A stretch of DNA of 7,790 nucleotides, taken from assembly GCA_050732575.1 (NCBI GenBank), contig JBOHRF010000243.1, positions 1 through 7,790 on the forward strand. Reading direction: 5' to 3'. Position 1 is the first letter of the stretch. Each line of letters begins with the position of its first letter. Under the pieces are notes generated by a model. It was not told the DNA's origin, ran no database searches, and saw only the letters and a program-made list of their open reading frames with translations. A program made the position numbers and the translations under genes. Below, one piece after another: positions 1 to 5,626 of this stretch. This DNA is from JBBDWZ01 sp050732575. GTDB taxonomy: Bacteria; Gemmatimonadota; Gemmatimonadetes; Longimicrobiales; RSA9.

Positions 1-217
1 TTGCACGGAGACCCGCCTGCGTTGGCATGGGCGCCATGCGTTGCTCGAGGGCTCATGCAATGCCGTCACTTGACATTAGTATGTGTTCTCTGCTGCCGGG
101 CAACTCACACACACGTACACGCGCAACGGATCGGGGCCGGGCCAGCTGAGCTCATTCCCAATCGTTTTGAAGGGCCGTGCCGACACCATCTATGCGATCG
201 ACAATACACGACTCCAA
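1..217. other. Unassigned left-edge region
   Basis: I find no gene I can support here. A 23-codon open stretch enters from the left edge on the plus strand and stops at 71-73. It could be the tail of an upstream gene, but it is too short to judge. Visible structure includes a perfect dyad at 25-39 (GCATGG, 3-nt centre, CCATGC) and a 20-bp perfectly alternating pyrimidine-purine tract at 106-125. The region lies 3' of the minus-strand glycoside hydrolase gene and shows no convincing terminator for it. Confidence 0.5.
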
Positions 218-1798
218 TCACTGGCCCGTTCGCCACTCGGTAACACTGCTGACATTGCCCACCTGATCCACGGCTTGCACGAGTACACGATCCACACCCG
301 TGTCGATCAACACGGTGCGCTGCGCACCGAACAACACACGCGTCACCCAGGTCCCTGAAATGCGCATGCGCACCGCCCACCAGCGCACGGCCTCGCCCGG
401 TGCGGGCGTGATCTGCACGGCACCACCGCCTAATGTGAGTGTGGGTGGCGCGGGCGCTGTGGCGTCGAGCCAGGGTGAGGCAGGCACGAGCGCAGCCGAC
501 TGGTAGAGGTCGGCGGCCAGCGCCAACGCCAGCGCGCCGTTGTTCCGCTTGAGCGTCGATGTCGTGTTGTACAGCAGGTGGCCGGTGCCAGCTGGTCGTT
601 GCCGCGTGGCGCGAACCTGATTGGGAATTTCCTGCAGCGTGAAGGCGGTGGCCGTGCCGTCATTCACGCGATACGCGGCCAGGCCGGGCCACACATGTCG
701 CGCACGGCTGTTTTGAGCGAGCCACCAATCCAGTAGAGCAGGGAAGCTTTGCTGCGGCGCCGCGATCGACCAGTAAAGCTGTGGCGCCAGATAATCCACC
801 CAGCCCTGCTGCAACCACTTGCGCGCATCGGCATAAATCGATGCATAGGCGTCCAGACCCTGCACGCCAGGCGGATTGCCCGGGCGCCAGATGCCGAACG
901 GAGAGATGCCGACCTTGATGGTGGGCTTGAGCGCGTGCACCTCGCGATACATGCGCTCGATGAAGCGGTCCACATTGGCACGCCGCCAGTCGCCCAGGGA
1001 AGCGCCCGCGCCGTAGCGCGCAAACGTGGCATCATCCGGAAAGGCCAACGGCCGGCCCTGCGCATCATTCACTACGTACGGATAGAAGTAATCGTCGGCA
1101 TGAATGCCATCGATGTCGTAACGTTGCACGATGTCGGTGACCACGCGCATGGAATGATCGTGCACGTCCGGCTCACCCGGATCCATCCAGATGTTGCCGC
1201 CGTATACGCGAATCAGATCGCGCCGCGTGTAAAACAGGTGCGTGCGCGCCAGGCGCATCGTGTCCGCCGTGTTGCCCGCGCGGAACGGATTGATCCACGC
1301 ATGCAGCTCGAGCCCGCGCGCGTGTGCTTCCTGGATGGCAAACGCCAGTGGATCGTAACCCGGGTCGTTACCCTGCGTGCCGGTCAGCATCGCGCCCCAT
1401 GGTTCCAACGTTGACGCGTACACGGCATCACCGGCCGGGCGCACGTGCAGGACAATCGTGTTGATGCCCGCGCCCGACGCGCGGCCCAGGATGTCCAACA
1501 ATTCAGTGCGCTGTTGCTCGGCCATCAGATTGTTGCGCGATGGCCAGTCAATGTTCGCTACCGTGGCGATCCATAGTCCGCGCATTTCGCGCACCAGCAC
1601 GGGAGGCATCGTGTCGCCCGTGACCGGTGGTGTGATGGGCGGATCCGCGATGCCGCTGTCCGAACAGGCCAGAGCCAGCAGCGCGACGCAACTCCAATTC
1701 CGAGAACGTCGAAAACGGATTCGTCCATAACCGCTGCCACCGCATGCGCGACGTCCCGTGTCACGTTGTGTTACAACTCGCACGTCGGTACGATGCAT
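218..1798 (-). CDS. GHL10 / DUF187 family glycoside hydrolase, predicted lipoprotein
   Basis: The 526-aa product is a family-10-like glycosyl hydrolase (PF02638 type), a TIM-barrel enzyme acting on glycans in the envelope. Hallmarks seen are REMRGLWIATVANIDWPS at residues 70-87, VLHVRPAGDAVY at 116-127, GLELHAWINPFRA at 162-174, DGIHADDYFYPY at 230-241 (usually DGIHFDDY), KVGISPFGIWR at 295-305 and DYLAPQLYWS at 335-344. A beta-rich tail (about 450-523) looks fibronectin-like. The N-terminus has a short hydrophobic stretch ending ALLALAC, with Cys45 as the probable lipidated residue; the lipobox is imperfect (Ala at -3). The family relative DigH of E. coli is an outer-membrane lipoprotein cleaving stem-peptide-free peptidoglycan, so a cell-wall substrate is plausible but not shown here. 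The ATG start has AAGG 9 nt upstream. It leaves an unusually long Arg-rich leader, and the only other in-frame start is a GTG at codon 6. Confidence 0.93.
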   Translation of the reverse strand: MHRTDVRVVTQRDTGRRACGGSGYGRIRFRRSRNWSCVALLALACSDSGIADPPITPPVTGDTMPPVLVREMRGLWIATVANIDWPSRNNLMAEQQRTELLDILGRASGAGINTIVLHVRPAGDAVYASTLEPWGAMLTGTQGNDPGYDPLAFAIQEAHARGLELHAWINPFRAGNTADTMRLARTHLFYTRRDLIRVYGGNIWMDPGEPDVHDHSMRVVTDIVQRYDIDGIHADDYFYPYVVNDAQGRPLAFPDDATFARYGAGASLGDWRRANVDRFIERMYREVHALKPTIKVGISPFGIWRPGNPPGVQGLDAYASIYADARKWLQQGWVDYLAPQLYWSIAAPQQSFPALLDWWLAQNSRARHVWPGLAAYRVNDGTATAFTLQEIPNQVRATRQRPAGTGHLLYNTTSTLKRNNGALALALAADLYQSAALVPASPWLDATAPAPPTLTLGGGAVQITPAPGEAVRWWAVRMRISGTWVTRVLFGAQRTVLIDTGVDRVLVQAVDQVGNVSSVTEWRTGQ

Positions 1799-1807
1799 TT
1801 AACCAAA

Positions 1808-1811
1808 CCTT
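1808..1811 (-). promoter_or_regulatory. Weak ribosome binding site of the GHL10 gene
   Basis: AAGG on the minus strand lies 9 nt before the ATG at 1798. It is weak but the only candidate, and it is the reason for keeping this start despite the long N-terminal leader. Confidence 0.4.
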
Positions 1812-1818
1812 GTTTTGT

Positions 1819-1847
1819 GTTATGGGCGCGCAGCATTAGCACAACAA
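1819..1847 (-). promoter_or_regulatory. Weak candidate promoter for the GHL10 gene
   Basis: On the minus strand TTGTTG (1842-1847) and CATAAC (1819-1824) are 17 nt apart. The match to sigma70 is poor: 3 of 6 at -35 and 4 of 6 at -10. Transcription would begin near 1812, which places the weak AAGG site almost at the 5' end, so the assignment is tentative. Confidence 0.25.
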
Positions 1848-1856
1848 TTCGTTGGC

Positions 1857-1885
1857 TTGACACCCGCAACCATCCGCCCTATGCT
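1857..1885 (+). promoter_or_regulatory. Sigma70-type promoter for the di-haem lipoprotein gene
   Basis: A perfect -35 box TTGACA (1857-1862) and a -10 box TATGCT (1880-1885) are separated by exactly 17 nt. The predicted start near 1892 leaves an untranslated leader of about 208 nt before the ATG at 2100. It faces away from the GHL10 gene, so 1799-2099 is a divergent control region. Confidence 0.72.
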
Positions 1886-2004
1886 GGCCCTACTTCCTTG
1901 TGACGAGCCCGCTTCAGTCGAGTTGAACGCACGCGCGCTCACTCACTCCTACTGACTCGTCACAGTCAAAAAAAACAATAACGGTTCGACGGTGAATCAA
2001 TGCG

Positions 2005-2024
2005 GCTGCCGGCAGTTCGGCAGC
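2005..2024 (+). promoter_or_regulatory. Leader hairpin 1
   Basis: A perfect 7-bp stem, GCTGCCG (2005-2011) with CGGCAGC (2018-2024), closes a 6-nt loop. It lies in the predicted untranslated leader of the di-haem gene. Its role is unknown. Confidence 0.45.
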
Positions 2025-2046
2025 TGGCCATTGTTGCCCCGGTCTT

Positions 2047-2070
2047 TTGTTCGCCCCCCCGAACAACCTT
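2047..2070 (+). promoter_or_regulatory. Leader hairpin 2, attenuator-like
   Basis: A perfect 7-bp stem, TTGTTCG (2047-2053) with CGAACAA (2060-2066), closes a loop of six C and is followed by CCTTTT. It ends 17 nt before the Shine-Dalgarno site. The short T-run suggests a weak terminator or attenuator, but the stem is not GC-rich, so this is an inference. Confidence 0.4.
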
Positions 2071-2087
2071 TTACACGCGTCCTGCTC

Positions 2088-2094
2088 AAGGAGG
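2088..2094 (+). promoter_or_regulatory. Strong ribosome binding site fixing the di-haem gene start
   Basis: AAGGAGG is followed by a 5-nt spacer and ATG at 2100. This site selects 2100 over the in-frame GTG at 1992, which would put 36 extra residues before an otherwise normal lipoprotein signal peptide. Confidence 0.85.
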
Positions 2095-2099
2095 CAATC

Positions 2100-3521
2100 A
2101 TGAGCTACGCCTGTACCTCCCGTCCACCCCTTTACGCTCGACCACGAAGTTGGGCGTACCTGCTGGTGCTCCTGCTGGGCGCCGCACTGCAGGGTTGCAT
2201 GGATGCCCAGGATCCTGTGGAGGAGCCCTCGACCAACGTACCTGTACTCGAATTCAGCGTCGCGACGGGCGGGGAAATTGGTGATGTGCTCCCCGGTACT
2301 GACCCGGCCGAGTTCGAGGAGGCGGCCGAGGCGTTTGGTGAAGCGGAAACCATCGAAGACGGACTGGGCCCGCTGTTCAATGAGGCTGGTTGCGGCTCGT
2401 GCCACACCACGCCTGTCATGGGTGGCTCGGGCGAGCAGATCGAGCGGCGGTTCGGCCGCTTCGATCGAGGTGAATTCTTTGGCTACGATGCCGGGCGAGA
2501 CAATCAGGGCGGTACGCTTCGCCAGCTGTTCTCCAACGGTACGTACACATTCAACAATAAGGTTTGCACGGTCCCGGTGGAGCGCGAGCCGCGTGATGCG
2601 GAAGTCAGGAACGTGGGGCGCCGTACGCAGCCCCTGTTTGGCCTGGGACTGGTTGATGCCATGCCCGATGCGTTCTTCGAGCAGCTGGCCGCCCAGCAGC
2701 CGTTCTCGATCCGGGGCGTGGTGAGCCGTGTGACGGTCCTGATTCCTGACCCGCGTGATCCCACGCAGTACCCTGGCTCCAGGCGCGTGGGCCGCTTCGG
2801 CTGGAAGGCCGGAGTCCCCAGCCTGCTCGTGTTCTCGGGTGATGCCTACAACAACGAAATGGGCATCACCACGCAGAGTTGTTACCGTGGGCGCAGCCTC
2901 ACCGCGTTTGCCTTTGAGAACCTTCCCAACGGCAACGCCATAACCAGCGGCTGCAACGGCGGCGATCTGGCCGTGGCTCAGCCCGCTCATCCCGATGTGC
3001 CGCGTTTTGCCGATGATGTGGTCGGACCGTGCCACAACGGACTGACTGAGATCCAGGACGACCTGCTTCTGTTTACCACGTTCATGGAATCGCTGGCGCC
3101 GCCACCGCGTGACTTTTCAGGCGGGCGCGACGACATCGAGCGCGGTGAGAACGCGTTTGACCGCGCCGGCTGCGACGGCTGTCACCTGACCAAGACGTTC
3201 ATTACACCGTCCCGCCCGCACAACGGTGTGCCCAGCCGCTTTGCATTCCGGCCCTTCTCGGATTTCCTGCTCCATGACATGGGCCACCTGGGCGATCACA
3301 TTGGCAACACCGGTGACAGCGTGACCAGGACGCGACTCATGCGCACACAGCCGCTCTGGGGCGCGCGCTTCAACACCAGCTTCCTGCACGACGGACGTGC
3401 GCCCGACATCCGCTCCGCCATTCTGGCCCACGATGGACAGGGTGAAGCAGCTCGCAACGCGTTCACCAGGTTGAGCTCATCAGAACAGCGCAACCTCATT
3501 AAGTACGTGCTCTCACTCTGA
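2100..3521 (+). CDS. Di-haem oxidoreductase (DHOR family, COG3488-like), lipoprotein
   Basis: The 473-aa product is a c-type di-haem protein of the DHOR group (PF06537 type), related to bacterial cytochrome c peroxidase and MauG; it would act outside the cytoplasm as a peroxidase or oxidoreductase. The signal peptide has a hydrophobic core near 19-30 and lipobox LQGC with Cys33. Two haem-binding motifs are seen: CGSCH at residues 98-102, after DGLGPLFN, and CDGCH at 358-362. FLLHDMGHLGDH around Met394 is the conserved region expected to supply an axial Met or His ligand. The C-terminus carries RTQPLWGARF, FLHDGRAPDI and AILAHDG, all typical of the family. Length is normal and the frame intact. 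It has its own promoter and leader, and a strong hairpin follows the stop, so it looks monocistronic. Physiological substrate and electron donor are unknown; 'thiol oxidoreductase' is a common database label with little experimental support. Confidence 0.92.
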   Translation: MSYACTSRPPLYARPRSWAYLLVLLLGAALQGCMDAQDPVEEPSTNVPVLEFSVATGGEIGDVLPGTDPAEFEEAAEAFGEAETIEDGLGPLFNEAGCGSCHTTPVMGGSGEQIERRFGRFDRGEFFGYDAGRDNQGGTLRQLFSNGTYTFNNKVCTVPVEREPRDAEVRNVGRRTQPLFGLGLVDAMPDAFFEQLAAQQPFSIRGVVSRVTVLIPDPRDPTQYPGSRRVGRFGWKAGVPSLLVFSGDAYNNEMGITTQSCYRGRSLTAFAFENLPNGNAITSGCNGGDLAVAQPAHPDVPRFADDVVGPCHNGLTEIQDDLLLFTTFMESLAPPPRDFSGGRDDIERGENAFDRAGCDGCHLTKTFITPSRPHNGVPSRFAFRPFSDFLLHDMGHLGDHIGNTGDSVTRTRLMRTQPLWGARFNTSFLHDGRAPDIRSAILAHDGQGEAARNAFTRLSSSEQRNLIKYVLSL

Positions 3522-3535
3522 GCAACCCCGCGAAC

Positions 3536-3569
3536 AACCGGTTGGGCCGCACGCGCGGCTCAACCGGTT
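3536..3569 (+). terminator. Strong hairpin after the di-haem gene, probable terminator
   Basis: A 15-bp stem (3536-3550 with 3555-3569) contains one G-U wobble and a 4-nt loop ACGC, starting 15 nt after the stop codon. Position and stability suggest transcript end formation or 3'-end protection. No T-run follows on either strand, so it is not a textbook intrinsic terminator. Both outer ends of the stem are the palindrome AACCGGTT. Confidence 0.6.
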
Positions 3570-3620
3570 CACTATTGGGCACAAAACAAATAAGTTAAGG
3601 AACAGATCGAACGGACCTTT

Positions 3621-3689
3621 ACGTTCACGTTGGACCACGCTCGCCGCCGGGCGCGGCCGTCCACGGTAGCGCGACCTGAACGTGAACGT
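3621..3689. repeat. 69-bp element bounded by perfect 11-bp inverted repeats
   Basis: The arms ACGTTCACGTT (3621-3631) and AACGTGAACGT (3679-3689) are exact reverse complements. The right arm with the preceding G reads as tandem GAACGT hexamers. Inside are nested stems GGAC/GTCC (3632-3635 with 3659-3662) and GCCGC/GCGGC (3643-3647 with 3653-3657). CTTT lies immediately outside both ends (3617-3620 and 3690-3693). It could be a looping operator, a structured leader of the DsbA-like gene, or a small mobile-element remnant with a 4-bp target duplication. The sequence alone does not decide. Confidence 0.55.
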
Positions 3690-3717
3690 CTTTTCATTCC
3701 TCACTCCGTACCCGATC

Positions 3718-3722
3718 GGGGA
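3718..3722 (+). promoter_or_regulatory. Ribosome binding site of the DsbA-like gene
   Basis: GGGGA lies 6 nt before ATG 3729. It supports that start over the upstream in-frame codons reaching 3630, which would add an unlikely Arg-rich extension read through the inverted-repeat element. Confidence 0.55.
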
Positions 3723-3728
3723 TTGTCC

Positions 3729-4367
3729 ATGCGGCTGTTCAAGCACTGGCGCTATGGCCTGGTGCTGGCTCTTGTCCTGGGGATCGTTGTGGTGCTCGCC
3801 CTGGACAGCAGGAGCAGCCGCACATCACCAGCGTTCGATCTGCCCGGTTTCGGCCACCAGAAGGGACGCCCGGACGCCGCCATCGTGATCATTGAATTCA
3901 CGGACTTCGGCTGCTCCGCTTGCGCCCAATTTGCCCGTCAAACGTTGCCTCTCATTCAGCGCGAGTGGATTGCTACCGGCCGCGCGCGCATGCGCATGAT
4001 TCCGTTTGATGCACTCAAGACCGGACGATCCGCGGCGCAGGCGGCCGAATGTGCGGCCCGCCAGGATGCGTTCTGGTCCATGCACGACTTGCTTTTCGCG
4101 CGTCACAAAGAGTGGCTTGGCCGGCGCGGGCAGCGCGAGATCTTCCACACCTGGGCGGCCGAGCTGGGCCTGAACGTGGCTCAATTCCGCGCCTGTTACG
4201 ACAGCGACCCGGGGATGAAGTGGTTGGAGCGTAATTCCGAGTTGGCCCGTATGCACGGTGTGCCCGGCACACCCGCATTCGTGGTCAATGGTCAGCCGCT
4301 GGTGGGGGCACTCCCCTATCCTGCGTTTGCCAACGCCCTGGCAAACGCAACCGGCACACCCAAATGA
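3729..4367 (+). CDS. Membrane-anchored DsbA-like thiol:disulfide oxidoreductase
   Basis: The 212-aa product belongs to the thioredoxin-fold DsbA group (Thioredoxin_4, BdbD-like). Residues 1-8 are basic and a hydrophobic segment at about 9-25 acts as signal anchor, placing the catalytic domain outside the membrane. The active site is FGCSAC, with Cys62 and Cys65, after strand IVIIEFTDF. The cis-proline loop GVPGTPAFVVNG holds Pro182. Cys108 (AECAARQDAFW) and Cys156 (FRACYDSD) are a second pair often seen in this family. The role is probably forming or rearranging disulfides in exported proteins; oxidase or isomerase cannot be told from sequence. The 207-bp gap from the di-haem gene contains a hairpin and the inverted-repeat element, so it is probably transcribed separately. 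TTCACT (3568-3573), 17 nt, TAAGTT (3591-3596) is a weak promoter candidate. Its 3' end faces the cupredoxin gene. Confidence 0.9.
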   Translation: MRLFKHWRYGLVLALVLGIVVVLALDSRSSRTSPAFDLPGFGHQKGRPDAAIVIIEFTDFGCSACAQFARQTLPLIQREWIATGRARMRMIPFDALKTGRSAAQAAECAARQDAFWSMHDLLFARHKEWLGRRGQREIFHTWAAELGLNVAQFRACYDSDPGMKWLERNSELARMHGVPGTPAFVVNGQPLVGALPYPAFANALANATGTPK

Positions 4368-4380
4368 GCGCACAGGCGGC

Positions 4381-4406
4381 TCCGCGGCGCCACCTCACGC
4401 CGCGGA
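4381..4406. terminator. Bidirectional terminator-like hairpin between convergent genes
   Basis: A perfect 9-bp GC-rich stem, TCCGCGGCG (4381-4389) with CGCCGCGGA (4398-4406), closes an 8-nt loop and sits in the 43-bp gap between two convergent stop codons. It could end transcription from both sides. No T-run follows on either strand, so termination is inferred from position and symmetry. Confidence 0.55.
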
Positions 4407-4410
4407 CTCG

Positions 4411-4716
4411 TCATTGTACTACGATCACGCCCCGCATGTTGGGATGCAGCGTACAAAAATAGGTGTGTGAGCCCGGCGCTCCGAACGCTGCCTGACCGTG
4501 TGCGCCTTGACCCATCGGGCCCGTGTCCCACGCGCGCGTTTCACTCGTCGCCGTGTGCGCAAACAGGTCATCGTTCCGCCAGCGCACGCTGTCCCCTGCC
4601 TCGGCGCGCACGGTGTCCGGCACATACTTGAAATCTCGTATCACAATTTCATGCACGGCTGGTCCTGAACGACACGCCATCAGGACCAAGGGCAACAGCC
4701 CGAATGTGCGCCTCAC
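4411..4716 (-). CDS. Small cupredoxin (plastocyanin/amicyanin-like) lipoprotein
   Basis: The 101-aa product is a type-1 blue copper electron-transfer protein. The N-terminus MRRTFGLLPLVLMAC ends in a lipobox with Cys15, so it should be a lipid-anchored envelope protein. The copper ligands are clear: His54 (LFAHTATS), Cys88, His91 and Met94 in YFCTLHPNMRG. The strand IRDFKYVPDTVRAEAGDSVRW at 26-46 is typical of short bacterial cupredoxins. The start is GTG at 4714-4716, sharing GTGA with the stop of the upstream DUF4142 gene; no good Shine-Dalgarno is seen, so translation probably depends on coupling. No other plausible start precedes the signal peptide. Likely role: shuttling electrons between periplasmic or membrane-bound redox proteins, or holding copper. 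Its partner is unknown, but a di-haem c-type protein is encoded 0.9 kb away on the other strand. Confidence 0.9.
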   Translation of the reverse strand: MRRTFGLLPLVLMACRSGPAVHEIVIRDFKYVPDTVRAEAGDSVRWRNDDLFAHTATSETRAWDTGPMGQGAHGQAAFGAPGSHTYFCTLHPNMRGVIVVQ

Positions 4717-5294
4717 GTGCCCAGTTTGGTTTGCAGCTGCTGCGCCATCTGCAGATGCGAGGCTACGGCCGGACGCACCTTCTCCAACAGGGCCTTTAGC
4801 TCCGCATGCTGCGCCCCCGGAATCAGCGTCTGATCGAGCGCGTCCAACACGGCCTGGTGATAGGCGACTTCCCGCGCGATGTACGCCTTGTCAAACTCCG
4901 CTCCACTCTTGCTGCCTACTTCCGCCTTGGCCGCATCCGCCTGCGACTTCAGTTGCTGACTCACCGCGTTGTCCGTCGGCGTCAGACTCAAGCCGCCGGC
5001 CAGCTTGCTCGCCTCCGCATTCACTCCCGTATGATCCGTGATCATGGTGTTCGCAAACTGCTTTACCTCCGCATTCGTCGACTTCTCATTGGCCTGCTGA
5101 CCGGCTTCGATATCGATCGTGTTCGCCGTCACCGCGATGTGCGCAATGTCTGCATCCGTCAACTGCGGTGGCGCCGGTTCCGGCACCGCCGCCGCCGTCG
5201 TGTCCGTCGCCGCCTGGTCCGCGTTGTCACTGCCGCCGCACGCGGCCGCCAGCATCAGCGCCAGCACCCACACACTTCGTCCTGAGGTTCGCAT
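4713..5294 (-). CDS. DUF4142 family lipoprotein, predicted ferritin-like helical bundle
   Basis: The 193-aa product matches DUF4142 (PF13628), a widespread exported family of unknown biochemical function predicted to fold as a four-helix bundle. A basic N-terminus and hydrophobic stretch end in LAAAC, with Cys19 as probable lipidation site (lipobox weak, Ala at -3). A low-complexity Ala/Thr/Pro linker covers about 24-44, and the helical domain about 45-190. Family-like motifs are NAEVKQFANTMITDH (74-88), FDKAYIAREVAYHQAVLD (134-151) and SHLQMAQQL (179-187). His52, Glu63, His88, Glu142, His146 and His180 could bind metal, though this is only suggested by the fold. ATG 5294 is chosen because GGAGGG lies 7 nt upstream and a signal peptide begins there; an in-frame ATG at 5345 lacks both. 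It is the first gene of a two-gene operon with the cupredoxin, which suggests a copper or redox-related role. That link is inference. Confidence 0.9.
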   Translation of the reverse strand: MRTSGRSVWVLALMLAAACGGSDNADQAATDTTAAAVPEPAPPQLTDADIAHIAVTANTIDIEAGQQANEKSTNAEVKQFANTMITDHTGVNAEASKLAGGLSLTPTDNAVSQQLKSQADAAKAEVGSKSGAEFDKAYIAREVAYHQAVLDALDQTLIPGAQHAELKALLEKVRPAVASHLQMAQQLQTKLGT

Positions 5295-5301
5295 TCCACT
5301 G

Positions 5302-5307
5302 CCCTCC
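5302..5307 (-). promoter_or_regulatory. Ribosome binding site of the DUF4142 gene
   Basis: GGAGGG on the minus strand lies 7 nt before ATG 5294. It decides this start over the upstream ATG at 5345. Confidence 0.8.
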
Positions 5308-5341
5308 GTTGAAGGTGACCTTCCCCCTGGAACATCCCGGC

Positions 5342-5370
5342 ACACTATTGCGCCGTCCCCTATTTGTCAA
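5342..5370 (-). promoter_or_regulatory. Sigma70-type promoter of the DUF4142-cupredoxin operon
   Basis: On the minus strand a perfect TTGACA (5365-5370) is followed after 17 nt by TAGTGT (5342-5347), a weak -10. Transcription would start near 5335, giving a leader of about 40 nt. It overlaps the alternative ATG at 5345, which further argues against that start. Confidence 0.6.
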
Positions 5371-5626
5371 GAAAAGTTTAGCGTTATCGCCGCGTGCGTC
5401 GGGCGGGCCCGACCAGGCGCAGGAAGTGTTCCCGACGGTGGGCACGGGCGGGCGATCTGGCGGGGTCAAAATCGGGGGGTGTCCCGCGTTGGGAAGAGCT
5501 CGGTACCACGCCTGCGCAAGCGCAGCGCTGATCGAGAGGGAACACCCTATCGCGCGTGCGGCCAGAAGTTTAAGCTTTTTGCCTGCCCGCGTCATCCTTA
5601 CCCGAGCAACCGTGGTGGTTCTGTTG
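5371..5626. other. Intergenic region before the IPT gene
   Basis: This divergent gap should contain the promoter of the IPT-propeller operon, but I see no convincing -35/-10 pair on the plus strand. A perfect dyad CTGCGC-AA-GCGCAG lies at 5512-5525; its 2-nt centre is too short for an RNA loop, so it would act as a protein-binding site if it has a role. An A/T-rich patch at 5568-5581 stands out from the GC-rich surroundings. Confidence 0.4.

Noticed and set aside
1..243. Plus-strand 80-aa frame entering from the left edge
   Set aside because: It shows no domain or compositional sign of coding and would run into the 3' end of the GHL10 gene. The window edge prevents a real test.
749..1414. 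A 221-aa plus-strand open frame
   Set aside because: It is antisense to the well-supported GHL10 gene; its Arg/His-rich translation matches nothing and it has no clear ribosome binding site.
1968..1975. Run of eight A, considered as the T-tract of a minus-strand terminator
   Set aside because: No hairpin lies on the required side of the run, and no minus-strand gene ends here.
1992..2099. GTG start giving the di-haem protein 36 extra residues
   Set aside because: AAGGAGG before ATG 2100 and the normal signal peptide starting there make the shorter form far more likely. The extension would be read through the leader hairpins.
1914..3035. A 373-aa minus-strand open frame
   Set aside because: It lies antisense to the di-haem gene, whose haem motifs, lipobox and Shine-Dalgarno site prove the plus strand is coding. 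The antisense translation has no recognisable domain and is a by-product of high GC content.
3599..3728. Candidate continuation of a di-haem and DsbA-like operon
   Set aside because: A 207-bp gap with a strong hairpin and the inverted-repeat element makes separate transcription more likely, though readthrough cannot be excluded from sequence.
3825..4373. A 182-aa minus-strand open frame opposite the DsbA-like gene
   Set aside because: The opposite strand carries an intact CSAC active site and cis-proline loop, so this frame is a shadow.
5496..5507. GAGCTCGGTACC, identical to the SacI-KpnI part of common cloning polylinkers
   Set aside because: Only 12 bases match and the flanks differ from any polylinker I know, while the surrounding DNA continues as ordinary intergenic sequence. 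Vector contamination is not supported.
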